A model generated the notes under the pieces. The model saw only the letters and a program-made list of their open reading frames with translations, did not search any database and was not told where the DNA came from. A stretch of 64,000 nucleotides of DNA, taken from NCBI GenBank assembly GCA_963703605.1, contig CAVPFC010000035.1, positions 1 to 64,000 of the forward strand, in the 5' to 3' direction. Numbering within the stretch: position 1 is the stretch's first letter; the number at the start of each line of letters is the position of its first letter. Origin of the DNA: DASXKD01 sp963703605 (lineage in GTDB: Bacteria; Actinomycetota; Actinomycetes; Streptosporangiales; Streptosporangiaceae). Shown piece by piece: positions 9,427 to 17,880 of this stretch. A program made the position numbers and the translations under genes.

Positions 9427-11333
9427 ATGTCCGTACGCGGCACCCGGATCCCGCCGCACCTGCAGCTGCCCATCGCCGGGGTGACTCCGCCGCCGACCGA
9501 GAAGGACGGGCAGCGGCTCTTCCCGACCGGCAACTTCCGGTTCTTCCGGCCGGTCTACAAGGACAAGATGCCGCCGTGCAACAACGCCTGCCCGACCGGC
9601 GAGCAGATCCAGAAGTACCTGGACTACGTCAAGCACGAGCGCTTACCTCGACGGCTACCTGACGATCATGGAAGACAACCCGATGCCGTCGGTCACCGGC
9701 CGGGTCTGCTACCACCCGTGCGAGACGGCCTGCAACCGGGCCGAGCACGACGAGCCGATCGGCATCCGCAGCGTGGAGCGGTTCCTCGGCGACTACGGGC
9801 TGAACCTCGCCCGAGGACCCGGTCAAGCCCCCGACCTGCCCGAGCTGAACGGCACCACGATCGCGATCGTCGGGTCCGGCCCGGCCGGCCTGGCCGCCGC
9901 CTACCACCTGCGGCGCCGCGGGTACTCCAGCGTGATCTTCGAGGCGCTGGACAAGCCGGGCGGCATGCTCCGGGCCGGGATCCCGCACTGGCACCTGCCC
10001 GAGGAGATCCTCGACGCCGAGATCGCCAAGCTGCTCGCTCTGGGCGGCATCGAGATCCGCTGCAGCACCCGGGCCGGCGAGGACATCTCCTGGGACGAGC
10101 TGCGCAACTACCCGGCGGCGTTCCTCGCCCTGGGCCAGGACGTGGGCAGGCGGCTGCCGGTCGAGGGCATCCAGTCCCGCGGGGTCGATCGGCGGCGCTG
10201 GAGTTCCTCCGCGAGGCGGGCCTGGGCCGGCCGGTCAAGGTCGGCCGCGAGGTGCTGGTCATCGGCGGCGGCAACACCGCGTCGGACACGGCCCGGTCGG
10301 CGATCCGGCTGGGCGGCGGCGCGGCCACCATCGTCTCGCTGGAGTCCGAGGACGAACTGGTGATCGTCGCCGAGGACCTGGCGCAGGCCCGGGAGGAGGG
10401 CGTGCTGTTCGCGCCGAACACCTCGCTGGTCCGGGTGCTGGCCGAGCGACGGGCACGTCACCGGGGCGGTGCTGTGCGACGCCCGGCTGGCCAAGGACGA
10501 CAGCGGCGCCGTGGTGCCCGGAGCTGATCCCGGCACCGAGCGCGAGGTCATCTGCGACACGATCCTGATCGCGATCGGCCAGGTCCAGCAGCTCGACTGG
10601 CTGCCCGGAGCAGCTCAGCGACGGCGCGGCGTGATCACCGCCGACGAGCACGGCCGGGTCGAGGGCAGCATCTTCGTCGGCGGCGACGTGCATGCGCGGC
10701 CCGTCGATGGTGGTGGACGCGCTGGGCGACGGCAAGCGGGCCGCCCGGGACATCGACCGGCTGCTCACCGCCCAGGCCCTCGCCGTCGATCCAGAGCCGG
10801 AGATCATGCCCTACGAGGGTCTCAACCCGGCCTACTTCCGGCACGCGCCGCAGGATCGAGGCACCGCTCACCCCGCCGGCCGAGCGGCGCCGCAGCCAGC
10901 AGGTCGAGGTGACCCTGGCCTACAGCCGGAGCAGGCGGTCGCCGAGGCCGACCGGTGCATGAGCTGCGGGGTGTGCAACGGCTGCGACAACTGCTACATC
11001 GTCTGCCCGGACGTCAGCGTGCTGCGCGACGCGCGGGAGAACGGGCACTACTCGATCCGCACCACCTACTGCAAGGGCTGCCTGGTCTGCGTGCAGGAGT
11101 GCCCGACCGGCTGCCTGGAGAAGGTGCCGGAGATGGACTTCGACGACCCGGCGGACGTGACCCGGATGGAGACCGCGTTCGCGCCCTACGACGGCGCGCA
11201 CGCCGAGCAGTCGGGCTTCACCAAGCAGCTCATCGAGGAGACCATCGCCGAGTACGACGCCGCGCGCACCGCGGCGCCCGGCAACGGCAAGAGCGTTTAC
11301 ACACCAAACGGAGACTCCGGGGTGATGCCATGA
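9427..11333 (+). CDS. GltD-like FAD/NAD(P) oxidoreductase fused to 2x[4Fe-4S] ferredoxin (delta) domain, frameshifted
   Basis: Electron-transfer subunit of about 635 residues. Order: N-terminal Fe-S domain as in glutamate synthase small subunit (CNNACPTGEQIQKYL at residues 51-65, then CYHPCETACNR); FAD site GSGPAGLAAAYHLRRRGY; NAD(P) site GGGNTASDTARSAIRLG; FAD C-terminal motif DEHGRVEGSIFVGGDV; C-terminal PorD-like ferredoxin with two clusters (CMSCGVCNGCDNC...CP and CKGCLVCVQECPTGC). At least seven single-base breaks occur (about 9645, 10190, 10450, a pair at 10600-10640, 10690, a pair at 10850-10915), yet every domain is intact across frames. The expected role is to pass electrons from the alpha/beta catalytic core via FAD to NAD(P). 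ATG 9427; its TGA overlaps the ATG of alpha (11330). Confidence 0.8.
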
Positions 11334-12613
11334 CCACGGTTCATGTCGAGGGCGCCTGGGCGAAGGAGCCCGACTACGGCCCGGGCAGCGGACTCCCGAC
11401 GGCGAGCGCATGCTCGCCGATCTGGCCGGGACGCGGAAGCGGCTGAACGGCTGCGCGGCCGCCGCCTACGCCGCGCTGTACGCGAACGTCGACGTGATCA
11501 CCGCGTACCCGATCCGGCCGTACACCGCGATCATGATGAACCTGTCCCAGTTCATCGCCGACGGGATCCTCGACGCCGAGTACATCGTCGCGGATGGCGA
11601 GCACTCCCAGCTGTCGGCCGCGTTCGGCGCCGGGTCGTGCGGGGCACGGGCGTTCACCGGGTCCTCCGGCGTCGGCGTCACCTACGCGTACGAGATGTAC
11701 TCGATCATCTCCGGCGCCCGCATCCCGATCCAGATGTCGATCGCGGACCGCACGCTGGACCCGCCGGGCGACTTCGGGTCCGAGCACACCGACGCGCTGT
11801 GCACGCGGGACATGGGCTGGCTGATGGGCTGGGCCGCCACGCCGCAGGAGGTGTTCGACAAGACGCTGATCGGCATACGCGATCGGCGAGGACCCGCGGG
11901 TGCTGCTGCCGCAGATGGTGGTGCAGGACGGCTACTTCGTGTCGCACATCGCCGGTGAGGTGGAGATGCCGTCCGCCGCGCAGGTGGACGGCTTCCTGCC
12001 GCCGTACCGGCTGCCGTTCCCGCTCGACCCGCGCAAGCCGCTGTCGCACGGCCCGCAGATCCACCCCTCGCAGGGACCGCCGCTGCAACTCGAGCGGGCC
12101 CGGGCGATGGAGGACGCGATCCCGGTGATCCGGCAGAAGACCGACGAGTTCGGCGCCGCGTTCGGCCGGCACTACGCGCACTTCGTCGAGGAGTACATGC
12201 TGGACGACGCCGAGATCGCGATCGTGATCTCCGGCGGCCACTCGGTCACCTGCCGGGCGGCGATCCGGCTGCTGCGCGAGCACGGCGTGAAGATCGGGAT
12301 GGCCCGGCTGCTGTGGATCCGGCCGTTCCCCAGCGACGACCTGCGCGCGGCGCTGCGCGGCGTCAAGGCCGTCGGGGTGGTGGAGACCAACCTCGGCCTC
12401 GGCGGGTCCACCTACGGCGGCATCCTGGCGCCGGACGTGACCACGGCGCTGTACCACGCGGAGAACCGCCCGCTGGTGACCTCGTTCATGGCCGGGCTCG
12501 GCGGGGAGACCGTGCCCACCGCCGAGTTCGAGTGGATGGCCGGCAAGCTCACCCAGGCCGTCGAGCGCGGCGCGGTAGAGAAGCCCACGCACTGGGTGGG
12601 GTTCGAGGAATGA
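11330..12613 (+). CDS. 2-oxoacid:acceptor oxidoreductase alpha subunit, oxalate oxidoreductase-type (YPIRP), frameshifted
   Basis: Alpha subunit carrying domains I and II of the PFOR superfamily. ATG 11330 overlaps the previous stop (ATGA). The substrate motif normally YPITP reads YPIRPYT (codons 11506-11526). As I recall, this Thr-to-Arg change marks the oxalate oxidoreductase of Moorella, where Arg binds the second carboxylate. Other blocks: FIADGILDAEYIVADGEHSQLSAAFGAG, FTGSSGVGVTYAYEM, DRTLDPPGDFGSEHTDALCTRDMGW, and the domain II part ISGGHSVTCRAA and GLGGSTYGGIL. Two one-base breaks (near 11393 and 11884) give about 427 residues when joined. Thiamine diphosphate is bound at the interface with beta. 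An alternative is another anionic 2-oxoacid substrate. Confidence 0.82.
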
Positions 12614-12671
12614 GCGCGGCTGGCGCGCAACACGCGGAACTTGCGGAACACAGAGCACAAGGAGCCCTCTG

Positions 12672-13765
12672 ATGGCCAAGGAAGTTATCCGCCAGGTACC
12701 TCCCGCTGATGGAGGAGGAGGGGCGGAGCGCCGCGACCGACGACAGCCTCGGCCGTGACCGGCACTACCTGCCCGACACCCCCGAGGAGGACCCGTACCA
12801 GGCCGGTCACCGGACCTGCGCGGGCTGCGGCCCGGCGATCGAGTACCGCTGGGTGCTGAAGGCGGCCGGCCAGGACACCGTGGTGGCCGGGCCCACCGGG
12901 TGCATGTACGTGGCGAACTCGACCTACCTGTGCACGCCGTACACGGTGCCGTGGGCGCACACGCCGATCGCCAGCGGCGGGTCGTTCACCGCGGGCATGG
13001 CGGCCGGCTACGAGGCGCTGATCAGGAAGGGCCGCCACCCGGGCCCGTACCCGAACATCATCACGATGTCCGGCGACGGCAGCGCCGCGGACATCGGGCT
13101 CGGCTCGATCTCCGGCGCCCTGTACCGCAACCACGACGCGCTGTTCATCTGCTACGACAACGAGTGCTACGCCAACACCGGCATCCAGGTGTCGCCGACC
13201 ACGCCGTACGCGAGCATGACCACGTTCACCCCGTTCGGCAAGGCGATCCCGGAGGGCACCCGGCTGCCGCCGAAGAACCTGGCCAGGATGATGGCCGAGG
13301 GGCACCCGCACTGCTACGTGGCCACCGCCACGGTCGGCTACCCGGTGGACCTGATGAACAAGACCCGCAAGGGGCTGAACCACCGCGGCGCCGCGTTCAT
13401 GCACTGCTTCACGCCGTGCCAGAAGGGCTGGGTCTACCAGACCTCGATGACGGTGGAGATCGGCCGCCGGGTGGTGGAGGCCGGGCTGTTCCCGGTCTGG
13501 GAGTACGACCCGGAGCAGCGCAAGTACCACTACTTCCACCCGCCGGTGCAGCGCCCGGTGACCGACTACCTGGCCATGCAGGGCCGGTTCGGGCACATGC
13601 TGGCCGAGCACATCGCCGCACACGCAGCGGCAGGCCAACCGCAACTGGGAAACGATCGGCATGGACGTGCCGGCCGAGCTGCGCGAGGGCGAGGACCCGG
13701 AACGGCACCGCCGGATGCGCGAAGAGACCTACTCCATGCCACTGAACCGTGGTGTCGGCGCCTAG
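12672..13765 (+). CDS. 2-oxoacid:acceptor oxidoreductase beta subunit (ThDP and [4Fe-4S]), frameshifted
   Basis: Beta subunit holding the thiamine diphosphate and the proximal cluster. ATG 12672 (MAKEVIRQ) lies behind an AAGGAG site; a one-base break near 12698 joins it to YLPLMEEEGRSAA. Cluster ligands: CAGCG at the start, GCMYV further on, and a later Cys near MHCFTPCQKGW. ThDP motif: GDGSAADIGLGSISGAL followed by CYDNECYANTGIQ, the superfamily's DN..Y.NTG. A second break near 13619 leads to the C-terminal end (WETIGMDVPAELREG, then EETYSMPLNRGVGA). About 363 residues, normal for the subunit. Alpha ends 58 bp upstream, so co-transcription is likely. Confidence 0.85.
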
Positions 13766-13844
13766 CGCGGGAACCACGGCCGCCTCACCCAGCCAGCGAC
13801 GACGGGAGCCCGGCCAACCACCCCAGTCACCAAAAAGGACGCCG

Positions 13845-14159
13845 ATGCCCGCACAATGGCAGATCTGCTTCGACGACGGTCACCAGCAGCGATACCTGCC
13901 TGACCGGCAGGCGGTGCTGCGGTACGTGCTGGCCATCGGGCCCAAGGCTGCCAGCAAACGGTTCGAGGTGTTCACCGAGGCGGCGCCCGTGCTGCTCGGC
14001 GACGGCACACCGGGCGGCCGCGCGTTCACGCTTGCCGAGGTCATCGACCTGGCCCGCCCCGGCGAGACCGAGCGGCTGCAGGCGGAGCTGGCGGCGCTGA
14101 ACCCGGCGTCCGCCGGGCCCCCCGAAGGGGCCGGCTTAGGCCAGGGAGAACGCAGATGA
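13845..14159 (+). CDS. Small conserved-looking protein, function unknown
   Basis: 104 residues, MPAQWQICFDDGHQQRYLPD..., with an AAAAAGGA site 7 bp upstream. Soluble, with no membrane segment and no recognisable motif; the C-terminal end is rich in Gly, Pro and Glu. It lies 80 bp after the beta subunit and before another small gene at 14404, in the same orientation, so it probably belongs to the oxidoreductase transcript. I do not recognise the family. A role as accessory or assembly factor is only inference from position. Confidence 0.6.
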   Translation: MPAQWQICFDDGHQQRYLPDRQAVLRYVLAIGPKAASKRFEVFTEAAPVLLGDGTPGGRAFTLAEVIDLARPGETERLQAELAALNPASAGPPEGAGLGQGERR

Positions 14160-14227
14160 GGCACCTTCTGTCACCCACGGGAAGTGTCACGCCGCAGGCG
14201 CCGGGCCCAACGCCGCACAGTGCTAGC

Positions 14228-14360
14228 TGGCGCGCCTCCGGCACGACGCAGCCCCAGGCGCCGTTGCGGTGTCCCGGTGCCGAGACTCTGCTGGTTCCGG
14301 GGGCAAGCCCCCGGACCCCCGTGCCTCCCGCACCGCCATTTGGCGCGCCTCCGGCACGAC
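14228..14360 (+). repeat. 20-bp direct repeat in a non-coding gap
   Basis: TGGCGCGCCTCCGGCACGAC occurs at 14228-14247 and again exactly at 14341-14360, 113 bp apart. Between them is a hairpin-forming GGGGGC-AA-GCCCCC. The stretch 14160-14403 has no supportable gene. Confidence 0.7.
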
Positions 14361-14403
14361 CAAGCGAGGCCCCGGGCCGAGCGCCCGCGAGGGAGGCAGG
14401 CAG

Positions 14404-14796
14404 ATGATGAGCGGTCCACGGCAGATGGACGGGCCGGCACACCCTAACGGGCCGGCCCAGCCCAACGGCCCGCCGCGGCCCACCTCGCCCGCGCACCCGG
14501 ACGGGCCGGCCGGGCCCAGTGGGGCGGCGTCTCCCGGCTCCCGCACGATCATTCCGCTGATGCCGGGCGTGGCCCGGCCGCGCGGCGAACGGCGCGTGCT
14601 CATGCGGGCGGCGGTCATCGAGGTGGTCCACCATCTCGTGCTCAAGTCCGTGCCGCCGGAGCAGCGCTCGCCGCTCTTCGACCAGGCGCGCGACCTGCTG
14701 ACCGAGGCCGGCTGGGGCCTCGACGAACTCTTCGAAGCGGCCGAGGAAGGTCCGGCCCGCAGCGCCCTGTTCCGGGCGCTCGGACTGGAGGAGTAA
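14404..14796 (+). CDS. Small protein, function unknown
   Basis: 130 residues from ATG 14404 (a second ATG at 14407), behind a GGGAGG ribosome site. The first 50 residues are Pro/Gly/Asn-rich and probably disordered (GPAHPNGPAQPNGPP). The last 70 form an apparently helical, acidic domain (LMRAAVIEVVHHLVLKSV, SPLFDQARDLLTEAGW, LDELFEAAEEGPARSALF). No signal peptide. Position downstream of the oxidoreductase operon suggests co-expression; function not recognised. Confidence 0.6.
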   Translation: MMSGPRQMDGPAHPNGPAQPNGPPRPTSPAHPDGPAGPSGAASPGSRTIIPLMPGVARPRGERRVLMRAAVIEVVHHLVLKSVPPEQRSPLFDQARDLLTEAGWGLDELFEAAEEGPARSALFRALGLEE

Positions 14797-14819
14797 GGCC
14801 AGGGAACCTGGAGGCGCTC

Positions 14820-15041
14820 ATGGCGGATCTGCCCAGATACCGCGGCCACCGGATACCGCACGGCCTGACGGCTGCCGGGGTGATCCGCCAGCCCGGCCTG
14901 GTCTCGCTGCCCCCCGACGCGGCAGCACACGACCGGGCGCTGGGTCCCGGATCCCGCGCGCCGCCGGCCAGCCGGCGACCAGGGGCGCCGCGTGGACAGC
15001 CACTGCACACCAGCGCGGCGCCCCTGCCCTTACCCGGCTGA
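14820..15041 (+). CDS. Doubtful short ORF
   Basis: 73 codons starting MADLPRYRGHRIPHG, with a good CTGGAGG site just upstream and G/C-rich third positions over the first 45 codons. The C-terminal third overlaps a strong hairpin (14980-15026), which makes a full-length protein less likely. It may be the broken start of a gene or a short real peptide. No family recognised. Confidence 0.3.
   Translation: MADLPRYRGHRIPHGLTAAGVIRQPGLVSLPPDAAAHDRALGPGSRAPPASRRPGAPRGQPLHTSAAPLPLPG
14980..15026 (+). terminator. Hairpin, likely end of the oxidoreductase transcript
   Basis: Perfect 13-bp arms CAGGGGCGCCGCG (14980-14992) and CGCGGCGCCCCTG (15014-15026) around a 21-nt loop. No T tract follows, as is common for actinobacterial hairpin terminators. 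It separates the oxidoreductase operon from the antiporter gene. Confidence 0.55.
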
Positions 15042-15198
15042 GCCCCGGGGTCACGACCCGGGTCAAAACAGCCGAGACCTACGCGAACCTTCGACCGTCC
15101 CTCCGCTTTCCCGCGGGACGGATCCGTGCACCGCCGGCCGGTCCTGGGCCGGCAAATTGCCCACTCGCGTCGCATACGAGAGGAATCGGTGGCGACCG

Positions 15199-16641
15199 AT
15201 GGCTGCAGCAAGCGGAAGCGTAGCCTTCCAAGAAGTAACCAACTCAACCGGCCGAGTGTTCCGCGTCGGTGAGACACCCAAGACGATCCTCGGCTACAAC
15301 CGGGGAGTCGTCATCGCCGCGGCCTGGCTGGCCATGTGCCTGGCCGGGCTGCTCGAGTACACCTGGGCAGCGCTGTCGGGTTCACTGGCCGCGTCACATC
15401 ACTGGGGACCGGCCCCGACGTTCTGGCTGTTCTCCTTCTACGTGATCTTCGAGTCGTTCGTCCAGATCGGCACGGGCTACCTGCGCAGCCGCGGGTACCT
15501 GAGCGTCCGCTGGGCCACGATCATCGGCGGCGTTGTCTGCGGTGCGATCGCCTATACGTGGCTGGCCAACTCAACCTCGATCTGGACCGCGTACGCCAGC
15601 TACGCCGTCCTCGGCGGCATCGGCTCCGGGATGGTCTACTCGTCCTGTATCAACATCGTGGCCAAGTGGTACCCGGAGAAGAAGGGCTGGCGGACCGGGT
15701 TCGTGAACGGCGGCTGGGCCTACGGTGCGGTGCCGTTCATCATCTACATCGGCGGCTTCAACTCCGGCGGCGGCGTCGTCGGGAGCATGAGCGCGTCGTC
15801 GGTGAAGACCTACATCATCATCCAGGGCATCATCATGACCGTCGGTATCGTGGCGGCCGGCTTCTTCCTGAAGGACCCGCCGAAGAACTGGTGGCCGAAG
15901 GAGATCGACCCGCTCAACTGGCAGAAGCACAGCACCAACGACCTGCGGAACAACCCGCCCGCGCTGCGGCACTACAACCTGGGCCAGATGTGGTCCACGC
16001 CGCAGGCCAAGTGGGTCGGGCTGCAATACGCCTGCTATGTCGGCTGCTCGCTGTTCGGGGTCGCGTATTACTTCGGCTTCGGCAGCGCCATGGGGCTCGG
16101 CACCTGGGCCGTGGTCGGCGGAGCCGCGGGATTCGCCCTCTGCGACGGCATCTTCCGGCCGTTCTACGGCTGGTTGTCGGAGTACATCGGGCGCCGGAAA
16201 ACGATGATCTACGCCTACTCGGGCAACGTGGTCTTCCAGTTGCTCGCGCTGTGGGCCGGTGAGTCACACAACGGCCCGCTGTTCGCGCTCTGCGCCGTAA
16301 TCTCGGGCGGCCTGTCCGGGGCCAACTTCCCGATGACCGCGGCGCTGGTCGCGGACTACTGGGGCGAGACCAACAACGCGATCAACTACGGATCCATCTA
16401 CGCGTGGAAGGCGCTCGGCGGCAGCTTCGCCGGCGGCGGCGCCGCGCTCGTGATGACCGGCACACTGTACGGCACCGCCACCTTCCACTGGGCGCGCGGG
16501 TTCTTCTTCGGGGCCGCGCTCGGGGCGATCGCCGCGCTGATCATGATCTTCAAGGTCAAGCGGCCGACCGTGGAGCAGATGGAGGAGGCAGTAAGGAAGC
16601 ACGAAGAGAGGGAAGCAGTGCAGAAGACAGCCGTCGCCTGA
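15199..16641 (+). CDS. OFA-family MFS transporter (oxalate/formate antiporter-like)
   Basis: 480-residue 12-helix carrier starting MAAASGSVAFQEV. Family marks are KWYPEKKGWRTGFVNGGWAYGA in the first half, YIGRRKTM between helices 8 and 9, and GANFPMTAALVADYWGETNNA, with YGSIYAWKALGG near the end. The family type protein, OxlT of Oxalobacter, exchanges oxalate for formate; other OFA members carry other small carboxylates. Here it follows an oxidoreductase with the YPIRP motif, so uptake of oxalate is the simplest reading; product exchange is unclear because the oxidoreductase would release CO2 and not formate. The first helix begins at about residue 33 (GVVIAAAWLAMCLAGLLEYTW). It is preceded by one hairpin and followed by another. 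Confidence 0.88.
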   Translation: MAAASGSVAFQEVTNSTGRVFRVGETPKTILGYNRGVVIAAAWLAMCLAGLLEYTWAALSGSLAASHHWGPAPTFWLFSFYVIFESFVQIGTGYLRSRGYLSVRWATIIGGVVCGAIAYTWLANSTSIWTAYASYAVLGGIGSGMVYSSCINIVAKWYPEKKGWRTGFVNGGWAYGAVPFIIYIGGFNSGGGVVGSMSASSVKTYIIIQGIIMTVGIVAAGFFLKDPPKNWWPKEIDPLNWQKHSTNDLRNNPPALRHYNLGQMWSTPQAKWVGLQYACYVGCSLFGVAYYFGFGSAMGLGTWAVVGGAAGFALCDGIFRPFYGWLSEYIGRRKTMIYAYSGNVVFQLLALWAGESHNGPLFALCAVISGGLSGANFPMTAALVADYWGETNNAINYGSIYAWKALGGSFAGGGAALVMTGTLYGTATFHWARGFFFGAALGAIAALIMIFKVKRPTVEQMEEAVRKHEEREAVQKTAVA

Positions 16642-16669
16642 CCGGCTGACGGCCGACCGGATCGGCCAC

Positions 16670-16718
16670 GATCGCGGGCGGTTTCCCGGGTAACGCGCAC
16701 CGGGAGCCGTCCGCGATC
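16670..16718 (+). terminator. Hairpin after the antiporter gene
   Basis: Arms GATCGCGGGCGGTTTCCCGG (16670-16689) and the near-complement at 16700-16718 enclose a 10-nt loop. It lies 28 bp past the OFA gene stop. Confidence 0.55.
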
Positions 16719-16757
16719 ATTAGTGGATCGGCCATAACCCACGGCATGGGAGCGGCG

Positions 16758-17030
16758 ATGACCGAGCGCTTCCCCTACGAACTGCGGCTGCCGCTGGCCC
16801 CGTACCGGTTCGAGTGGCGGGACGAGGCCGCCGTGGACGCGAGCAAGCACGCCACCGACAGCTACTCCGAGGAGCGCTACACGCACGCCGACGGCACCAC
16901 GACCGTGGTCCGCGAGTACCGCTCGGACGGCACGTTCCACATCATGTCGGACCGCGGCGAGATCGAGCTGATCGACAACGCCACGGACCCCTACTCCCCC
17001 GACCCGGTCAGCGTCGTCCGCCTCCCCTGA
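16758..17030 (+). CDS. Small acidic protein, function unknown
   Basis: 90 residues from ATG 16758 (MTERFPYELRLPLAPYRFEW), with GGGAG 5 bp upstream; ATG 16746 is a poorer alternative. The sequence alternates charged and beta-type residues (EERYTHADGTTTVVREYRSDG, FHIMSDRGEIELID), which suggests a small beta-rich domain. No membrane segment or signal. Third codon positions are G/C-rich, supporting coding. It follows the antiporter hairpin, so it may have its own promoter. Family not recognised. Confidence 0.6.
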   Translation: MTERFPYELRLPLAPYRFEWRDEAAVDASKHATDSYSEERYTHADGTTTVVREYRSDGTFHIMSDRGEIELIDNATDPYSPDPVSVVRLP

Positions 17031-17205
17031 CTCAACCCACCACCGCTTCATGATCACGTGAGTCTGTTCGTACGACGGAGAAACTCACATCATCACGAAA
17101 GGCAGGCGGATCGGCGGGGTACCCCGGCGCGAGTGGGCCCAGGCCCACCGCGAAGTGGGTACCGGTCCATAGCGCGCCGGCCCTGCGCGGGCCAAGGATT
17201 GGCGT

Positions 17206-17814
17206 ATGGACGACGGCACTGGCCACGGCGGGCGGTTCGGCCTGCGGCAGACGGCGCCGCGGCAGACGGGGCCGGGGCAGACGAGACTCTGGTGGACGGG
17301 GCCACGGGGGCGAGGGACGCGGCGGGCGGGAGCGCTCGCCGCGGGGCTCGCGGCCACGGCCCTGCTGGCCGCCGCGTGCGGCGGCGGCGCGTCGCCACCG
17401 GCGTCGGCCGCGGAGACCAATTACCAGAAGATGCTCTCTTACTCGCAGTGCATGCGCGCGAACGGTGAGCCGGGCTTTCCCGACCCCCAGGCCAACGGCA
17501 ACCTGCTCCTCAATCCCTCGGATCACCTCAACGGCGCCCTGATGAACCACGCCAACAAGATCTGCGGGCACCTGCAGCCGAAGATGAAGCCGATGACCGC
17601 GGCGCAGCAGCGCCAGGTCACCGCGGAGGCGCTGAAGTTCGTCGCGTGCATGCGCCAGCACGGGATCCCGAACATGCCGGACCCCATCGTGAATGCCCAG
17701 GGGATAGAGCTCCGTATCGGCGGCCCCGGCCACAGCGGCCCGCCGCCCAACTCGCCAGTGTTGCGGGCGGCCCAACAGACATGCCACAAGTTCCTGCCGG
17801 GCAGCCTGCCGTAA
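17206..17814 (+). CDS. Secreted lipoprotein with YSQCMR domain
   Basis: 202 residues. After a basic N-terminal stretch comes a signal peptide with lipobox LLAAAC (RAGALAAGLAATALLAAAC), so the mature protein starts at Cys and is lipid-anchored outside the membrane. The mature part has the pattern found in many actinobacterial lipoproteins of unknown role: MLSYSQCMRANGEPGFPDP and, later, KFVACMRQHGIPNMPDP, two imperfect internal repeats each with a Cys, plus further Cys (KICGHL, QTCHKF). Paired cysteines could form disulfides. The true start may be downstream of 17206 because the first 40 residues are Arg/Gly/Thr-rich. It converges on the GntR gene at 17881. Confidence 0.78.
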   Translation: MDDGTGHGGRFGLRQTAPRQTGPGQTRLWWTGPRGRGTRRAGALAAGLAATALLAAACGGGASPPASAAETNYQKMLSYSQCMRANGEPGFPDPQANGNLLLNPSDHLNGALMNHANKICGHLQPKMKPMTAAQQRQVTAEALKFVACMRQHGIPNMPDPIVNAQGIELRIGGPGHSGPPPNSPVLRAAQQTCHKFLPGSLP

Positions 17815-17880
17815 ATTCACCCGCGCTGCCTGGGGCACATGGGCCCCGGCCCGGCTGGCCAGCCCTGGCACCGGGCCCGG

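Noticed and set aside
11330..13765. Plain pyruvate:ferredoxin oxidoreductase
   Set aside because: Considered first, but YPIRP in place of YPITP and the adjacent OFA transporter favour an oxalate-type enzyme; pyruvate remains a weaker alternative.
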